Source: Copromyces sp. CBS 386.78 (taxonomy: Eukaryota; Ascomycota; Sordariomycetes; Sordariales; Sordariaceae). Taken from it: a stretch of 64,000 bases of DNA. A model generated the notes under the pieces. It saw only the letters and a list, made by a program, of their open reading frames with translations, ran no database searches and was not told the DNA's origin. The translations under genes and the position numbers were made by a program. The stretch spans positions 1-64,000 of the forward strand of contig MU839083.1 in assembly GCA_030685235.1 (NCBI GenBank), written 5' to 3'. Within the stretch, counting starts at the first letter, position 1. Each line of letters begins with the position of its first letter. Of this stretch, positions 41,655-53,408 are shown one piece after another.

Positions 41655-44285
41655 TTAATCAATATGAACATACTTCTCCGGATCCTTCACACTAGGCTTG
41701 ACCTCATTCAGGGCCTTCTCCCAGTCCTCCGGCGTGATGACCGGGTTAGCTACCATATCCGTCACCTTGTCCTCCTCGTCTATCTGAACACCCTTCTTGT
41801 CAGACTGGTACATCTGGCTCAGGTACGCCCTCTCAAGACAAGCCTGGGCAGCCGCCTGCATCAGGTTGCCCAAATCGGCACCCGAGAAGCCGGTGCAGCG
41901 CAGATCGAGCGCAACGCGCTCCAGCTGCTTCTCGGCCTCGCGCATGGTCTCGTCCATGGCGGCTGCCGTGGAGGTCGGGGTTTGTTGGCCTGGTAGGACA
42001 GAGCTGCCGATGTCGATCTCCATCGCGTCGGGTGTGGTGGTGGTGGTGGTGGTAGAACGAGGAGCAGTCGCCGCCTGCGAAGCCTTGGCCCTCGCAATCG
42101 AGTTCCTGTAAAGCGTCCGGAGGATATCCACGCGGTCCTCGGCGCTTGGTAAGCCAACGTAGATGCTCGTGCCCAATCTGCCCGGTCTCCTGATGGCCTC
42201 GTCAATGATATCCGGCCTGTTCGTCGCGCCGATGACGTAGATCCCGCTGCGGTCGCCGACGCCATCGAGCTCCGTAAGCAAAGTATTAACGACGCGGGCG
42301 CTGGCGTCGGAAAGCGAGTCGTCGCGCTTGGGCACCAGGGCATCCATCTCGTCGAAGAACAAGATGCAGGGGGCCGAGGACTTGGCGCGCGCGAAAAGCT
42401 GGCGGACTGCTCTCTCGGACTCGCCCACGTACTTGTTCAGCAGCTCGGGACCCTTGATGGAGATGAAGTTGGCTTTGGACTCGTTGGCTACGGCCTTGGC
42501 GACCAAAGTCTTGCCGCAGCCTGGAGGACCCCAGAGGAGGATACCGGCGGCGGGCTTGATACCCACCTTGGTGAAGAGTTCGGGCCGCTTGATGGGGCCG
42601 ATGATGCTCATCTCGAGCTTCTTGCGGACTTCGTCGAGCGCTCCGACGTGCGCCCATGTGGTGTCGGGGATCGTGCTGAAGCCTTCGCGCTTGGAGGCCG
42701 GCTGCACGCGGGAGACGGCGAGACGGAATTGTGCCATGGTGATGCAGCTGTCCGACCACGAGGCCTGGCGGTGGTCCTCGAGGAGGAGCCAGTCGCGCTG
42801 CTTTTGGGAGATGCCAGTGAGCGTGTCGTCGAGTTCCTTCTGGATCTGCTTTTGTTGTTCTTCGTGGTCCTCAGGGGACTCAGAGGTGATGGCGGCAGTG
42901 GCGGCTTCGGCGGTGGCAGCGCGCAGTTGGCGCGCCTTTTCGACGAGGACGTCGAGGCTTCCGCGGAAGGACTCGGACACGGCGGCCTTGACAACGTATT
43001 GCAGATCGGAGCCCACGTAACCGGGGGTTAGCTTGGCGAGCTCGGCGAAGTTGACGTCGGCATCCACGTTAAGGTCGCGGGAGAGGGACTTGAGAATGTG
43101 CTCGCGGGCGCGCTCGTTGGGCATGCCCATGTCGATCTCGGCGCTGAAACGGCGACGAATGGCAGGATCCAAGAAGTCCGGACGGTTGGTGGCGGCCAGG
43201 ACGACGACGTTCTTGCCGAGCGGTGTCTGCTGCTTGATGCGGTCCATCCCGTTCATAATTTCGGCCACGATACGGCCCTCCATGCCCTTGTTGGCGCTCT
43301 CACGCTTGCCAGCAATGGCGTCGATCTCGTCGATGAAGACAAGGCACGGGGCGAGACGGATAGCTTCATCGAAGACATCACGGATGTTCTTCTCCGACTC
43401 ACCCGAGGTGCCGCCGACGATAGAAGGCGCGGAGACGGGGATGAAGGCGGCGCCAACACTGCCAGCCACGGCGTGAGCAAGCGTGGTCTTACCGCAACCA
43501 GAGGGACCGTGGAGGAGCACGCCGTTGTCGTAACGGTATCCCATCTTGGCGCAGGCCTCACCCGCACAGAGCGGGAACCACACCTCGTGCAGAAGCTTGT
43601 CCAGCGTGTCATCCACACCGGCAATATCCTTGATGGAGATGCCGGTGGGAGGCGACCGGTCGACTTCCTTCTCCTTGGAGATCTTCTCCGCCTTCCTCTT
43701 CTTTCCCCTAGGCTCGCCATTCGCCTGTCTCTCAGATGCCCCAGCAGCAGCAGCAACTCCGGGCGTTTGGGGAACTGAGCCCGCTCCTCCTTCAATAGCA
43801 GCACCCGCCTCCCCTCCGCCGTTTTCCACAACCGCCGCACCGTCACCACCCACTGCCGTCGCCGCGGGCAGCTTGGGCGGGGCCAGACCCCACGCCTTCG
43901 CAATCTGCTTGTTCAAGAACCCTGTAGCCGCCGCCTCAGCCGACTTGCTTCTCTTGGCCGCTTCCTCCGCCTCCGCCGCCTCAATCGCATCGTCCGAATC
44001 CTCGACCGCGTCCTTCTTGGCCTCCTCGCGTCGTATGTCGAGCACCCGCTCGATCGAGTCCTCCAGCAGTTTCTTATTTCGGCGAGCCAGACTCGAGTTG
44101 GACCGCTTTATTGAGTCGTAAACGGATGAGACTGAGAGTCCTCGCCTGCTCGACAAGGTTTTGCTCTGCTTGCCCTCCTTCTCGATGATGGCCTCTCGCC
44201 TGTCTTCCTCCTCGATCTCCAGTTTCAGGACGAGCTGGTAGACATCGCGGTCGATGCCATGCCGTAGGTTGGCACGGCCAGGCAT
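41655..44285 (-). CDS. rix7: AAA-ATPase Rix7 (ribosome biogenesis, NVL/Cdc48-like)
   Basis: A single exon of 876 residues from ATG 44285; the frame extends upstream only through TTG. The N-terminal region starts LRHGIDRDVYQLVLKLEIEE, a small helical domain used by NVL/Rix7 for nucleolar targeting. Basic and acidic linkers follow (KRKAEKISKEKE). The D1 AAA module has Walker A GPSGCGKTT (about residue 259) and Walker B LVFIDEIDAI. D2 has GPPGCGKTLVAKAVANES (about 586) and ILFFDEMDAL, with NRPDIIDEAIRRPGRL as the arginine-finger/sensor area. Rix7 strips assembly factors from pre-60S particles in the nucleolus. In D1 the segment reads NRPDFLDPAIRRR without the usual PGR. A telobox-like motif lies 160 bases upstream. 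Confidence 0.95.
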   Translation of the reverse strand: MPGRANLRHGIDRDVYQLVLKLEIEEEDRREAIIEKEGKQSKTLSSRRGLSVSSVYDSIKRSNSSLARRNKKLLEDSIERVLDIRREEAKKDAVEDSDDAIEAAEAEEAAKRSKSAEAAATGFLNKQIAKAWGLAPPKLPAATAVGGDGAAVVENGGGEAGAAIEGGAGSVPQTPGVAAAAGASERQANGEPRGKKRKAEKISKEKEVDRSPPTGISIKDIAGVDDTLDKLLHEVWFPLCAGEACAKMGYRYDNGVLLHGPSGCGKTTLAHAVAGSVGAAFIPVSAPSIVGGTSGESEKNIRDVFDEAIRLAPCLVFIDEIDAIAGKRESANKGMEGRIVAEIMNGMDRIKQQTPLGKNVVVLAATNRPDFLDPAIRRRFSAEIDMGMPNERAREHILKSLSRDLNVDADVNFAELAKLTPGYVGSDLQYVVKAAVSESFRGSLDVLVEKARQLRAATAEAATAAITSESPEDHEEQQKQIQKELDDTLTGISQKQRDWLLLEDHRQASWSDSCITMAQFRLAVSRVQPASKREGFSTIPDTTWAHVGALDEVRKKLEMSIIGPIKRPELFTKVGIKPAAGILLWGPPGCGKTLVAKAVANESKANFISIKGPELLNKYVGESERAVRQLFARAKSSAPCILFFDEMDALVPKRDDSLSDASARVVNTLLTELDGVGDRSGIYVIGATNRPDIIDEAIRRPGRLGTSIYVGLPSAEDRVDILRTLYRNSIARAKASQAATAPRSTTTTTTTPDAMEIDIGSSVLPGQQTPTSTAAAMDETMREAEKQLERVALDLRCTGFSGADLGNLMQAAAQACLERAYLSQMYQSDKKGVQIDEEDKVTDMVANPVITPEDWEKALNEVKPSVKDPEKYVHID

Positions 44286-45427
44286 TATTGTCAAAAAGTG
44301 CCCGTTGCTGTGTGGTTGTTGTTGCGGCGGCAACTGAGGGCTGATTAATTTGCCCCGAAAACAAAAGGATGAAGTGAGGTTGAACGGGAAGGTGAAGCGA
44401 GTGTAAGTTCACCAAGAAGGGAGTGAAAAATTGTGAAATGACAAGGGTTAGGGTTTGTTAGGCGCATAACAACGTCAACCATCTACCTGTCTGCCACGGA
44501 TACGAGTTCAAGACAAGGAACCATACCGATGTATGCCGGCTTTCTTTCTGCTCGGGTTCGCGAGACAAGAGATACGGTTGGATTTCTACCACGGGCTTTT
44601 TCATTTTGCTGGACTATATAGCGTCAACTATTTGTACAGTGAATGTGATAAGGTTGAACCTTGCCGCGCTGAAGCGTGAGAGCGCCAAATTTCTAGCCCA
44701 AGCACGGGCCCTCTGGACAAACCCAAAGTTGCCAAGGCGAGAGATTTCTAGCCCCAGGCTTAGCTTTTTTATCAGCTGTATCAACGACGTGAAGTTCGTA
44801 GCACTGCGACATCGTATTAATAGACAGACAAAATCATTACACCCAGTCAGAGCGCGGATGTTGTTTTGTTCTTTAATTGTTCTCACTGCACTTGCTGAGA
44901 TAATCCAAGATCCTTCCCCTAACGTCTGCTTCATGAACAGAGCCGATCAATAACACACCCGTCCCGGGTCTTCTGAATGGGAGGTACCCCAGAGCACTTT
45001 GCTTCAACCAAAACCAAAACCAACAAAAAACGCCGTTCCAGACAAGCTTGCCGCTGTCATATGCACCCACTATGCCCTTCCACTTAGATAAACAAACCCG
45101 TTCAGATGAACCTAAGAAATACGAACCCCCTTATCAATGGAGATCAACCGAGATGTTCTCCCTCGCAAGACACAGCTTGCGTACCTGCTGTATGCGACCT
45201 CGTTCCGCAATGCCCATATGCAGACATCATATGTATGTGTTACCCTGGCAGATATCCCCGTATACACTGTGAAATTGAATAATGCTTGGTTTCCCAACTC
45301 CTCGGGGTATCGACTGTCGTAACCCATACCCAGCAACATGCACCTCTAATGGGTGTTGTTACACAAGATTCGACAGATACCATTCGCCGATGGTAGCCGT
45401 TCGTTTTTGGGATGTGTAGCGGTGATG
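44286..45427. other. Spacer between rix7 and the mitochondrial carrier
   Basis: 1.14 kb holding the rix7 promoter (with the motif at 44445-44462) and the 3' end of the carrier gene. No ORF with coding character. Confidence 0.5.
44445..44462 (-). promoter_or_regulatory. Telobox-like motif upstream of rix7
   Basis: The minus strand reads CCTAACAAACCCTAACCC, which contains AAACCCTAA, the core of the telobox found before many ribosomal and ribosome-biogenesis genes. It is 160 bases before the rix7 ATG. A regulatory role is inferred. Confidence 0.45.
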
Positions 45428-46811
45428 TTAGTGGTCGTCCATGGCCTTAATGCGCTTCTTCAAGAATTCGAATGACGAGAAGAAGACAGCATTAACCGCA
45501 CAAGACCGAGCCATTGATACGCCAAGACCGCGATACATGTTGCGCTGGAAGAAGCGGATCTTGACCGGCTCGACCTTTTCACCCTTTGTATACATGAGCG
45601 AATTGCGCTGATAAATGCTCTTCGCTGAATCGACGGGGTCTAGACAAAGTTCCACTGTTAGTTTCACTTGAGCATGATGATAATCCGGAACCTCAGCTTA
45701 CAGATTAGCGCCCAAGAGACTATTCCGCACATGCCACCCGCGATCAGCACTGCGAAAGGGTTGTTATGGCTACCATCCCCGCCAAAAGTAGTAAGCAACT
45801 GTTTGCTGCTTTCGTAGGTGATGAAGTACATGGCAGTACCGAGGGTATCTCGGGCTATTACATCCGGCCTAGTCAGTATTTTCCAGAACCACAACTTTGC
45901 AGAGATTTACTCACTCAAATGCAAGCCGAAACCTGTGTAGAGACCGCCTAGTCCTCGGTGCTTCACAATGTTTCCCATTGTCTTCAAAGTTCCCTTGTTT
46001 TGGTAACTCGCGGCAATGGCATGGCTGCCCGGTTTTAGGCAATTCTTCTTGTCCGCCATGAGGACTGAGACTTGCGCACTGAGCTTGGTCAACTCGAATG
46101 GACCTAGAGCATTTTCACAAGCGGAGCATTAGCAGTCGCTTTCAAGGACACTGCCAAAGGAGTTTCTCTGATTTTTGACACGGACTTACAAGCTATTAAA
46201 GTTATGCATGATCCGGCGGTTGCGCCAGCGGCGCCAAAGGTAGCGACAGTCCAGAAATTGGGCAACGACCCGTGGGAGGCGACGTGGCTCATGACATCAA
46301 AGCCAAAGTTACGTTTGACCCAGTCACTATATGCGTATTTTGAGCGCTGATAGATGGAAAACGACACAGTTCGCACCGCAGTTATGCTGAGCATCGGGGC
46401 CGTGACGCCTAAGTCATTCATGGCAAAAGTCAGGACACCGGCACATTAACCCCGGGCAAGGTGCCGGGAAAGGCACAATAACCTACCTCGAAAGAATCCC
46501 CTGAGCTTCTCAGTATGATATGTCTGTTTTACACAGTCGACAAAGCCGGCATATTTGTACGTCTGCATCCGTGTCTTGACGCTATCAAGGGGGAACGTGG
46601 ACATGGTGGAGAGCACGCTCGATGCCGAAGCGGCAACCTCGGTACGGTACTTTTTGGCCAGCCGTTGTGTGCTGTTCCAGAACTGCCCATCGCTGCTAGG
46701 ACCGGCGTTCGTGAGGCTGCTCGTGGTGGTGCTGGTGCTCCCATTTGACTCATCTCTGGAGCTCCCTTTTAGGGATGTGGTACTCTCCTGGCTGTTGTCT
46801 TTCTGAGACAT
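45428..46811 (-). CDS. Mitochondrial carrier family (SLC25) protein
   Basis: Five minus-strand exons, 46487-46811, 46190-46408, 45915-46103, 45702-45854 and 45428-45639, give 365 residues. Introns are 60-86 bases, all GT-AG after phase-1 codons. The three carrier repeats are marked by PLDSVKTRMQ (repeat 1), CPFELTKLS (repeat 2, a weaker PxD/ExxK form) and YPVDSAKS (repeat 3), each before a membrane helix pair. A Ser/Thr-rich extension of about 55 residues precedes repeat 1. The substrate cannot be told from sequence. A second in-frame ATG at 46925 would add 38 residues; 46811 (MSQKDNSQEST) was chosen because the extra part is not conserved-looking. Confidence 0.88.
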
Positions 46812-49800
46812 GATTGGAAACGCTGGTGCAAGGTGACGGTGGCCAGCGGCTGGGCCATTGTTCGATATACTGCTGTCGTCGAGAAGGGCGCTATCGGCAC
46901 TTTGGAGGGTTGCTGTCGCGCGCATACTTGTTGGTTATCTCTTGGCGCGCGAAAGTCGCCCCTTGTCGTAGCTCTAATCTCGTATGTGATTTGCAAAACG
47001 GAGGACTTCCCTCTTGTCGGGGATTTAGTCAGGAGAGGCCCGTCCGGCTAGACAGTGGTCTCGTCGATCGAGACCAAAGTCCTAGGCACGGTTGTGAAAG
47101 GCCTTGATGCCGGCTGGCGAAGGTCCGTCAAAGACACCCCACCCCGCGCGTGCTTCTCGGTCTGGTGAGAAAACGGTGTTTCTCTTCCGATACCGCTCTC
47201 GATGGGTGGTTCCGTGTAGTAATTGAGCCTTTGCTGATGGTGGAACGGGTCGAGAAAAGGGCGAGTGTACAAGTTTAAGGCCGGATTCAAAGGCCAGGGG
47301 CCTGAGGAGAGGGGAAGGGGTATAGGGATTGATTGGTGCCGAGGGTGACCCTATTCCCTAGTCGAATGACAATTGACCGATGGACGGCGACAGGCGAGAG
47401 GCTACAGACGGCAGGCGATGCCGGCTTGCTTATCGTAAGGTACTTCCCGTCGAGTGGGAAGTTGAAGGGTAGCTAGTTGACGTTGTGTGACTGGGACACA
47501 AGAAACTGGAGAGATTGGAGCTCGAGGTGACTGGGTAGGCTTCGACCGTGGCAGACTCGGGGTGCAATGCAGTGCAATTGAGGTCGTGTGAGGGCTTGAG
47601 GCTTGCCCGAGTTGGTTGCGGGGTTCAACGGTGAATGCAGCGTTGAGGGTGTTAGCAATGCACTGTTCCGTCACTGCTTGATTGGTGTTGGAACTGGTGG
47701 TGGCTTGTGACGGCACGAGTCTACAGTATAGCGGGACTCGGAGTGTGCAAAAGTTGGAGTTGGATGTTGTTGCAGAGACGGAACTCAAGACCGGGCCCAG
47801 TCGGAGTCACGATGAATGCTACGGGAAATGGAGCTTACGGGTAGGTGCCTCCACGCATCGTAACCGCTTGCTGGGTCCGGGTCCGGTAGTCCTCGGTCGT
47901 GCTTTCCCGTTGGACCATTTCTCGGCTTGAGTCTCAGTGGAAACAAAAAGTCACGATAACGATGAGAACTCCACTATAATGACGGATGATTCCCATGCTG
48001 CCAGTTCTTTCCTTCCTTCAATGCCCAAGAAGCTGTCATCGATTCTGACGAGAACCGAGTTGGCTGAGGACCGAAATTCGAGGTGAAGCTCTCGTATGCA
48101 ACGCAATTGGCGCGGGGTTACCTCAACATGCCGCTTGAACCGCTTCAAACTTTTTTTTTTCCAGAATGTGACCGATGTGACCGATCTGGCCGAGCCCGCT
48201 AGGGCGACTGTGTGCTCGGATAAGGTGACCGTGTGGAGACAATACTGGGCGAAAGTGTGTAAGACGCCCGAGTTAACGGAGAAGGTTAGGGTTAGCTAGG
48301 GTTAGTTCCGTGGCGCCGGTAAGAGGCCCCCTCGCGTGAATGTGAAATCAGCGCTCAGAAAAAGGCTTATTTGGCGACGTTCTCGTTAATATTTCGAAGA
48401 GCGTTTGGGGAATGCATTTGGTGGTGTCTGCGCGAGCGACGACGATGCTAAGCTTCGAGTTCTTGGCTGTTACGAGTTGTCTCGGGTATTGAATCTCTGT
48501 AGCCCCACACATTCGCCTTTTATCCGAATACAGAGTCGCCATAGCAGGCTCGTTAGGCTGCTTCTTGTGGGGACATGATCCCGATAGCTTCAAAGGGCTT
48601 CTCATTTCACATTTACACTCGGCGAAAGCCCATTTCAGTATGAAGAGCAGCCGCTGTCAATTCCCCTCGCTCTGAGAGATCTCCAGTGCTTTCAGAGCAA
48701 TGCCCCTGTCAAACCATCGTAAAGGCGATCGGCCTCAAGTCTCCATCCCCAGCTAACGTCATACCGTCACTGATGCAGCACGTGGTTCGTTATATAAATG
48801 GAACAGAAGGGGCCCTTTCCGTGTTTCCTCTTTGCTGCTACTAACCATCAGAAACGGACATGTTGCTGTACACCTTTTCAGAAAAGGAGTCTATAGTTTC
48901 ACAAACCAATCCCAAGCTTTAAAGGTTGTCATATCTTGGCTACCATTAGCAGTCCCGAGGCAAAACCCGCCTAGAACAGGAACCGCGCCACACGGTGACA
49001 TTGGATGGCGGGGAAGCAACATGAGCTTTCGTAGCCGCTTCCCGCATGCAACACAAGTTGATCCCGTTGTTAGCTATTGTTGACCCTTATGTCTATTATA
49101 CAATCAAATGCTGATTTGTTTGTTAGCTGGGTACTCCTAGCATACTGGACAAGATCCAGCCCAAACTGTCCCAAACCTCACAAAGACAAAACGCAATAGC
49201 CAGGTACGAATTAAAAAAGCATTAACAAAATTCAGAATGGTATATACAGAGTAAGATCGCGCGTTTGTTATAGAAAGAAAGGGATCAATTACATATGTAA
49301 GCGCCTAGGAAGGTTAATCAGAGGTCTCGAGCTAACTAACAAACCAAGCAGTACATATTAGACTATAGGTATGCCGTACAGTCGTGTGAGCTTCCTACAA
49401 CCCTGCCTCGCGCATATGTTCCCCCAAAGGGATGACAATGCTCTTCTTGTTGCCCTTCCCTTGGTTAACGACTTCGCAGTCCACCATCATCCGAAGTCAA
49501 AGAAACAATTTACTGCATTGTGCGCATCGCCGGCGTCCCCTTCGGCCTCGTCGTGGTACATAGCTGCCGTCCTGATAATGGCAGACCGCAAACCACTGCA
49601 CCACTGTCATCAAGAACCAAAGGCGGAGAAACCTGGGGAAAGGTCCGACGGTGTGCAAAGTGTCTCCAATTTGTGGAGTAATCACGACAATTGGAGTCGA
49701 GTCGTCTGACTCAGGTTTGGCCCTTGTGATCGCCTCCTTTTTTCCGCCCTTGGTTCTGCTTGAAGGGGACATGCCAAACACCGCATCCAAAATACCGGCA

Positions 49801-49858
49801 TTGATGTCGGCTTCGAAATGCCCCTGACCACGGTTTGCCCGGACTTTCGGACTCTTGT
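46812..49858. other. 3-kb intergenic stretch
   Basis: Lies between two minus-strand genes. ORFs are short and random-looking. It includes a telomere-like patch near 48284-48306 (listed separately) and a T9 run near 48151. No gene, tRNA or transposon was recognised. Confidence 0.5.
48284..48306 (+). repeat. Short interstitial telomere-like repeat
   Basis: The sequence GGTTAGGGTTAGCTAGGGTT has TTAGGG followed by TTAG and a CTAGGG variant. TTAGGG is the telomere unit of Sordariomycetes. Too short to be a former telomere end; it could also be a telobox-type protein-binding site. Confidence 0.4.
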
Positions 49859-50320
49859 TCACCGTAAACACAAGTTCATCGTATCGTTCAACATGGCGAT
49901 TGTCTTGTCAAAATGCTCGTACTCCTTTTCATGCACTGGATCCTTGAGCGCTCTCCTGTTGGGTTCCTTCTCTTCAGTGTCTGCACTGTAACCTCTTCGC
50001 CTCTTCCATTTGACTTACTGCTGGGACTTGGCAAGTGTCTGCGCCTTGATCCTCCACGGCCCGATGTTTTTTTGCTGCATATACCTAACGTAGGCCATAT
50101 TTTTGATGATTTTGTGCTCCACCCCGACATATGTCGCGGCGGATTCGAGAAACCACAGCGTTGACTTAATCCTCGAGGGTTCAAAAGTGCCATTCTCGTC
50201 GCGGAAAGCAGCACGAAGGGTGTCTCGAACCACAAAGCGCGACGGCTTGGAGAACTGCACGGCCCTCAACGACCACCGTAGAAGATGTCGGTAGGCGTGG
50301 ATAAGCTCTTGGTTCGACAT
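49859..50320 (-). CDS. LYR-motif-like mitochondrial protein (DUF1763 type)
   Basis: Minus-strand exons 50019-50320 and 49859-49955 give 132 residues; the intron is 63 bases, GT-AG. The N-terminus MSNQELIHAYRHLLRWSLRA carries an LYR-like AYRxLLR motif. RFVVRDTLRAAFRD and IKSTLWFLESAATYVGVEHK follow. The second exon (ALKDPVHEKEYEHFDKTIAM, LNDTMNLCLR) closes the family pattern, which supports the splice. This fungal family (DUF1763, named from memory) is small, basic and helical; LYR-like proteins act in assembly of mitochondrial complexes or the mitoribosome. The exact role is not known to me. Confidence 0.8.
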
Positions 50321-51221
50321 GATATGGCGTAAAATGGATGTTGAAGTCGAGGGGATGCGACGTCAAATCGCAAAATCAATCGATAGGTTGAGTGAACGGA
50401 CGCAAACTCAGCACGGGCCATCAGGGTAGGTAATGACAGCGTATCATCGGCGTATTAGGATGAGACCGATAACGTAATATACGTCTTATCACTTACACGG
50501 ACTCCAACCACACCAGATGCCCTCTTTCCATCCGGGGCAACCGCCAAGCTAACCAGTGTATACGAGACGAAAGAGCAACCTTGTGTTCAAAATGATTACA
50601 CATTCAAAAAGAAAAGAATGATCCAAGGTATCTTCCTGGCCGATTCCTCCTTCCCGTCCTCACGGGAGAAGGCGGATGAGAGGCCACCCCATGTGGGTTT
50701 ACCTATATTCAAGTGGAAGTGGCAAGCCAGCTCGGTCGGCCGGTCTTTTGGTCGACATTCATGCCTTTACTTAAACTTATAGGTGCCTGGCGTGTTAGTG
50801 GCCAGCTCAAGTTACGATTGTTCTCGAGATCATGGCGCACAAAGAGCCTTGTCCAAAAATACCCTCGGTCAACATGGATCGCTTTGTCCTCTCTCCTGAA
50901 TGACACATCAAGCTTCCACTCTCCTTTGCCTTTTACCGTGGGAGGAAATAGTGCAGCCCCCTATCGGCCCCAATGACTTACGCGCTTATCGCACGATTTG
51001 ATGACGAGAAGCAAGTTGAAAGAAAGCAGTCACCATTTTTACATCCTCCCTGGCTGTTCATGATGCCTTTTCTCGCTCATGACACCGAGGCGGAAACGTC
51101 CGAGGAGGGATCAATTTCCTACCCATATTCAAGACTTTCTTCACTTTCAACATCTTGCTCATGGAGATCTTTTGACTTTCTCACCACCACTTCGAGTCAT
51201 TAGTCGTCGACATACAACACG
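50321..51221. other. Divergent intergenic region
   Basis: 900 bases between the LYR-like gene (-) and the Cys-rich membrane protein gene (+). No feature recognised; an unseen 5' exon of the + strand gene could lie here. Confidence 0.45.
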
Positions 51222-53082
51222 ATGGCCGTGATAATGTCATTGGTGCCCACGAATACGGCGGCACAGATGCCAAGCGGAGTACCCGTGAACACAGAAGCAT
51301 CATCGCCAGTCATCATCTCGGCGGCAGCACTACGACGTCAAGATGGTAGAACCAATTTTGCAATAGTAACCAGCAACTGCGGCTATGCAGTCGCTGGCGA
51401 TGACCCTCTGAAGTCCATAACGCCTCCGGACAGTATGGTGTGTGCCATGGATTCACTGAACCAGCTGTTTGGCTTCTGCCCGAGAAGGTTCTTAATCGCA
51501 AACGAACAGGATATCGTCACCAACTGTGAATGGAACGCCTGGTGTATCGATGCTCACGAGTGTAGTGACGGCTGCGGTGTTGAGCAAGCACGTTCTCAGT
51601 TTGGCACAACAAAATGGTAAGTTTATTTGCTTCTTCTCCTCTACTCTTTGTAATTTTCCGACTCCCCCGAGCGCTGTAAATTAACCACCGAAAACTTCCA
51701 GTCATGCTGCATCTCGTCCATTCTGTCAACTGACTCGTCTAGCGAAGAGTCATACCGATGAAGCAGATCCGTACTGGAGCGTCGGTTGCGGAAGCAATCG
51801 TTATTCAATCCACGACTACCTGTTGGACGAAAAGGCCGCTCTCGCAACGTCTGTACTCGCTACCACTTCCGCCACCATATCCACCGCTACTGTCCCGTCC
51901 ATCAAAGCTCCCCATGTACAGGCGCCGGTCGCAACAATCTCGACATTACAGCCCGTGATACCCACATCTTCGGGACCACCACTAGCACTCCCAACTAACA
52001 ATCCTCCGTCCTCCTCTTCCTCTTCCGGTGCCAGTGCCATCCCATCCGCCTCCACCACCACTTCCCCAACCCCAGACCACCCCGGGCCTCAAACCTCCGA
52101 TACCCACACCTATATCTCCTCTGCCAACACCGCCACAGAAGAAGAAGAAGAAGGAGCCCAAAAGAGACACAACCCCAAATCTGCTATCCTCGGCTCCGTC
52201 ATTGGGGGCCTGGCAATTATCTACATCCTCCTCTTCACCTGGTGGTACCGGGGTCCTCGTCGGCGAAAACGAGAGCAGGAAGCAAGGCAGGTGGCCGAAC
52301 GGGCGTTGAGGGAGCGTGAGTTTTGGCGGCCACCAAATGGCTTTGAAGCGACTGGAGTAACTGGGCCGAACAAGATCCAGTGGGTTCAAGGACCACAGGA
52401 AGAAATCCACGAACTCGGATTCGGAACAATGACAAAGCCAAAAACCCCCAGGCTTCCAGAAATGCCCAACAGTCCACAGACTCCAAAGACGCCCTACGAT
52501 ACTCTACAGACAAAGACCGGAAATGAAAGTGGAAAGGGAGACGGGCTACTAGGCTTCAGTCCCCTCAGCCCCATGGTTTTGAGTTCAAGATGGGACGGGA
52601 CCTCGCAGGCGACAAGTGCTGGTTCGTCCCAGTCGAGAGTCACCAGTACCAATCCCAGTGGCAGTTTCAAATCCAAATTCACATTCGGGAAGGGGCGAAC
52701 CGTAGCCGAATCTGGAATATTTGGGTTTGGTGGGATCGGAAAACCTGCCAAGGTGGCGACCACAGCGACGACTATCAAAGAGGCTGAGATAGCGGAGTTG
52801 GATGGCCGGCATATGACTTCTGAAGAAAGAGATCGAGAAAGAAGCGAGCGTTTGGAGGGACCTGATTTGGATAATCAGCCGGCTCGGTGGGAGGGGAGGG
52901 AAAGTAGTGGTGGTAATAGTGGTGGTACTTTCGGGGTTGGCGGTAGAGGCAGTAACGGTACGCCTGGGGCTGTTACTAGGAGTACTATAGTTCCTCCTAC
53001 AGAGTGTTATATGGGTCAGAAAGCGGAGGATGAGCAGAGGGGGACGATATATGTGGGATGGAGTCCTTTTGATGGGAAGTAG
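51222..53082 (+). CDS. Cys-rich single-pass membrane protein (fungal surface type)
   Basis: Exons 51222-51616 and 51702-53082 give 591 residues; the intron is 85 bases, GT-AG. An N-terminal Cys-rich domain (about 40-170) has NCGYAVAGDD, VCAMDSLNQLFGFCP, TNCEWNAWCIDAHECSDGCG, a CHAASRPFC motif formed across the splice and WSVGCGSNRYS. A Ser/Thr/Pro stalk follows, suited to O-glycosylation. A membrane helix lies at about 291-313 (ILGSVIGGLAIIYILLFTWW), then basic RRRKREQEAR and a long disordered cytosolic tail. The layout resembles fungal wall-stress sensors, and similar predicted proteins are common in Sordariomycetes. No signal peptide is visible at this ATG; the helix may act as the insertion signal or a 5' exon is missing. 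Confidence 0.82.
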
Positions 53083-53408
53083 GGGTAATGACTGATGGCA
53101 GATACCTTTGGACATATTTTGCATATTGATGTAACATAGCCTCACGAGCTTTTAGATTGGGGGCAAGATGGAAGCGAGGTAGAACCTCAGCGTGGATATT
53201 AATCATCGCATTCAGAATGTTCAGAGCCCAGAAGAAAAGGAGTCTATCTGTTGGGCAATCCAATTCTTCCAACACAGTTCGCTCTCCAAAGCCCCTGCAA
53301 CACCTCGCTCGTTTGAGGCCTCTAATATCCAACGTCTATGTACTTATCCAAGAAGAACAGAACCTAACGGCTGACCATATTTACTTGATGTCGGAAAGTG
53401 TCCAAAAT
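53083..53408. other. Convergent 3' spacer
   Basis: 326 bases between the Cys-rich membrane gene (+) and the sugar transporter gene (-). Nothing recognised. Confidence 0.45.

Noticed and set aside
49497..49871. 124-codon minus-strand ORF after the LYR-like gene
   Set aside because: It has no ATG start and overlaps the true last exon in another frame; the spliced gene ends cleanly at 49859.
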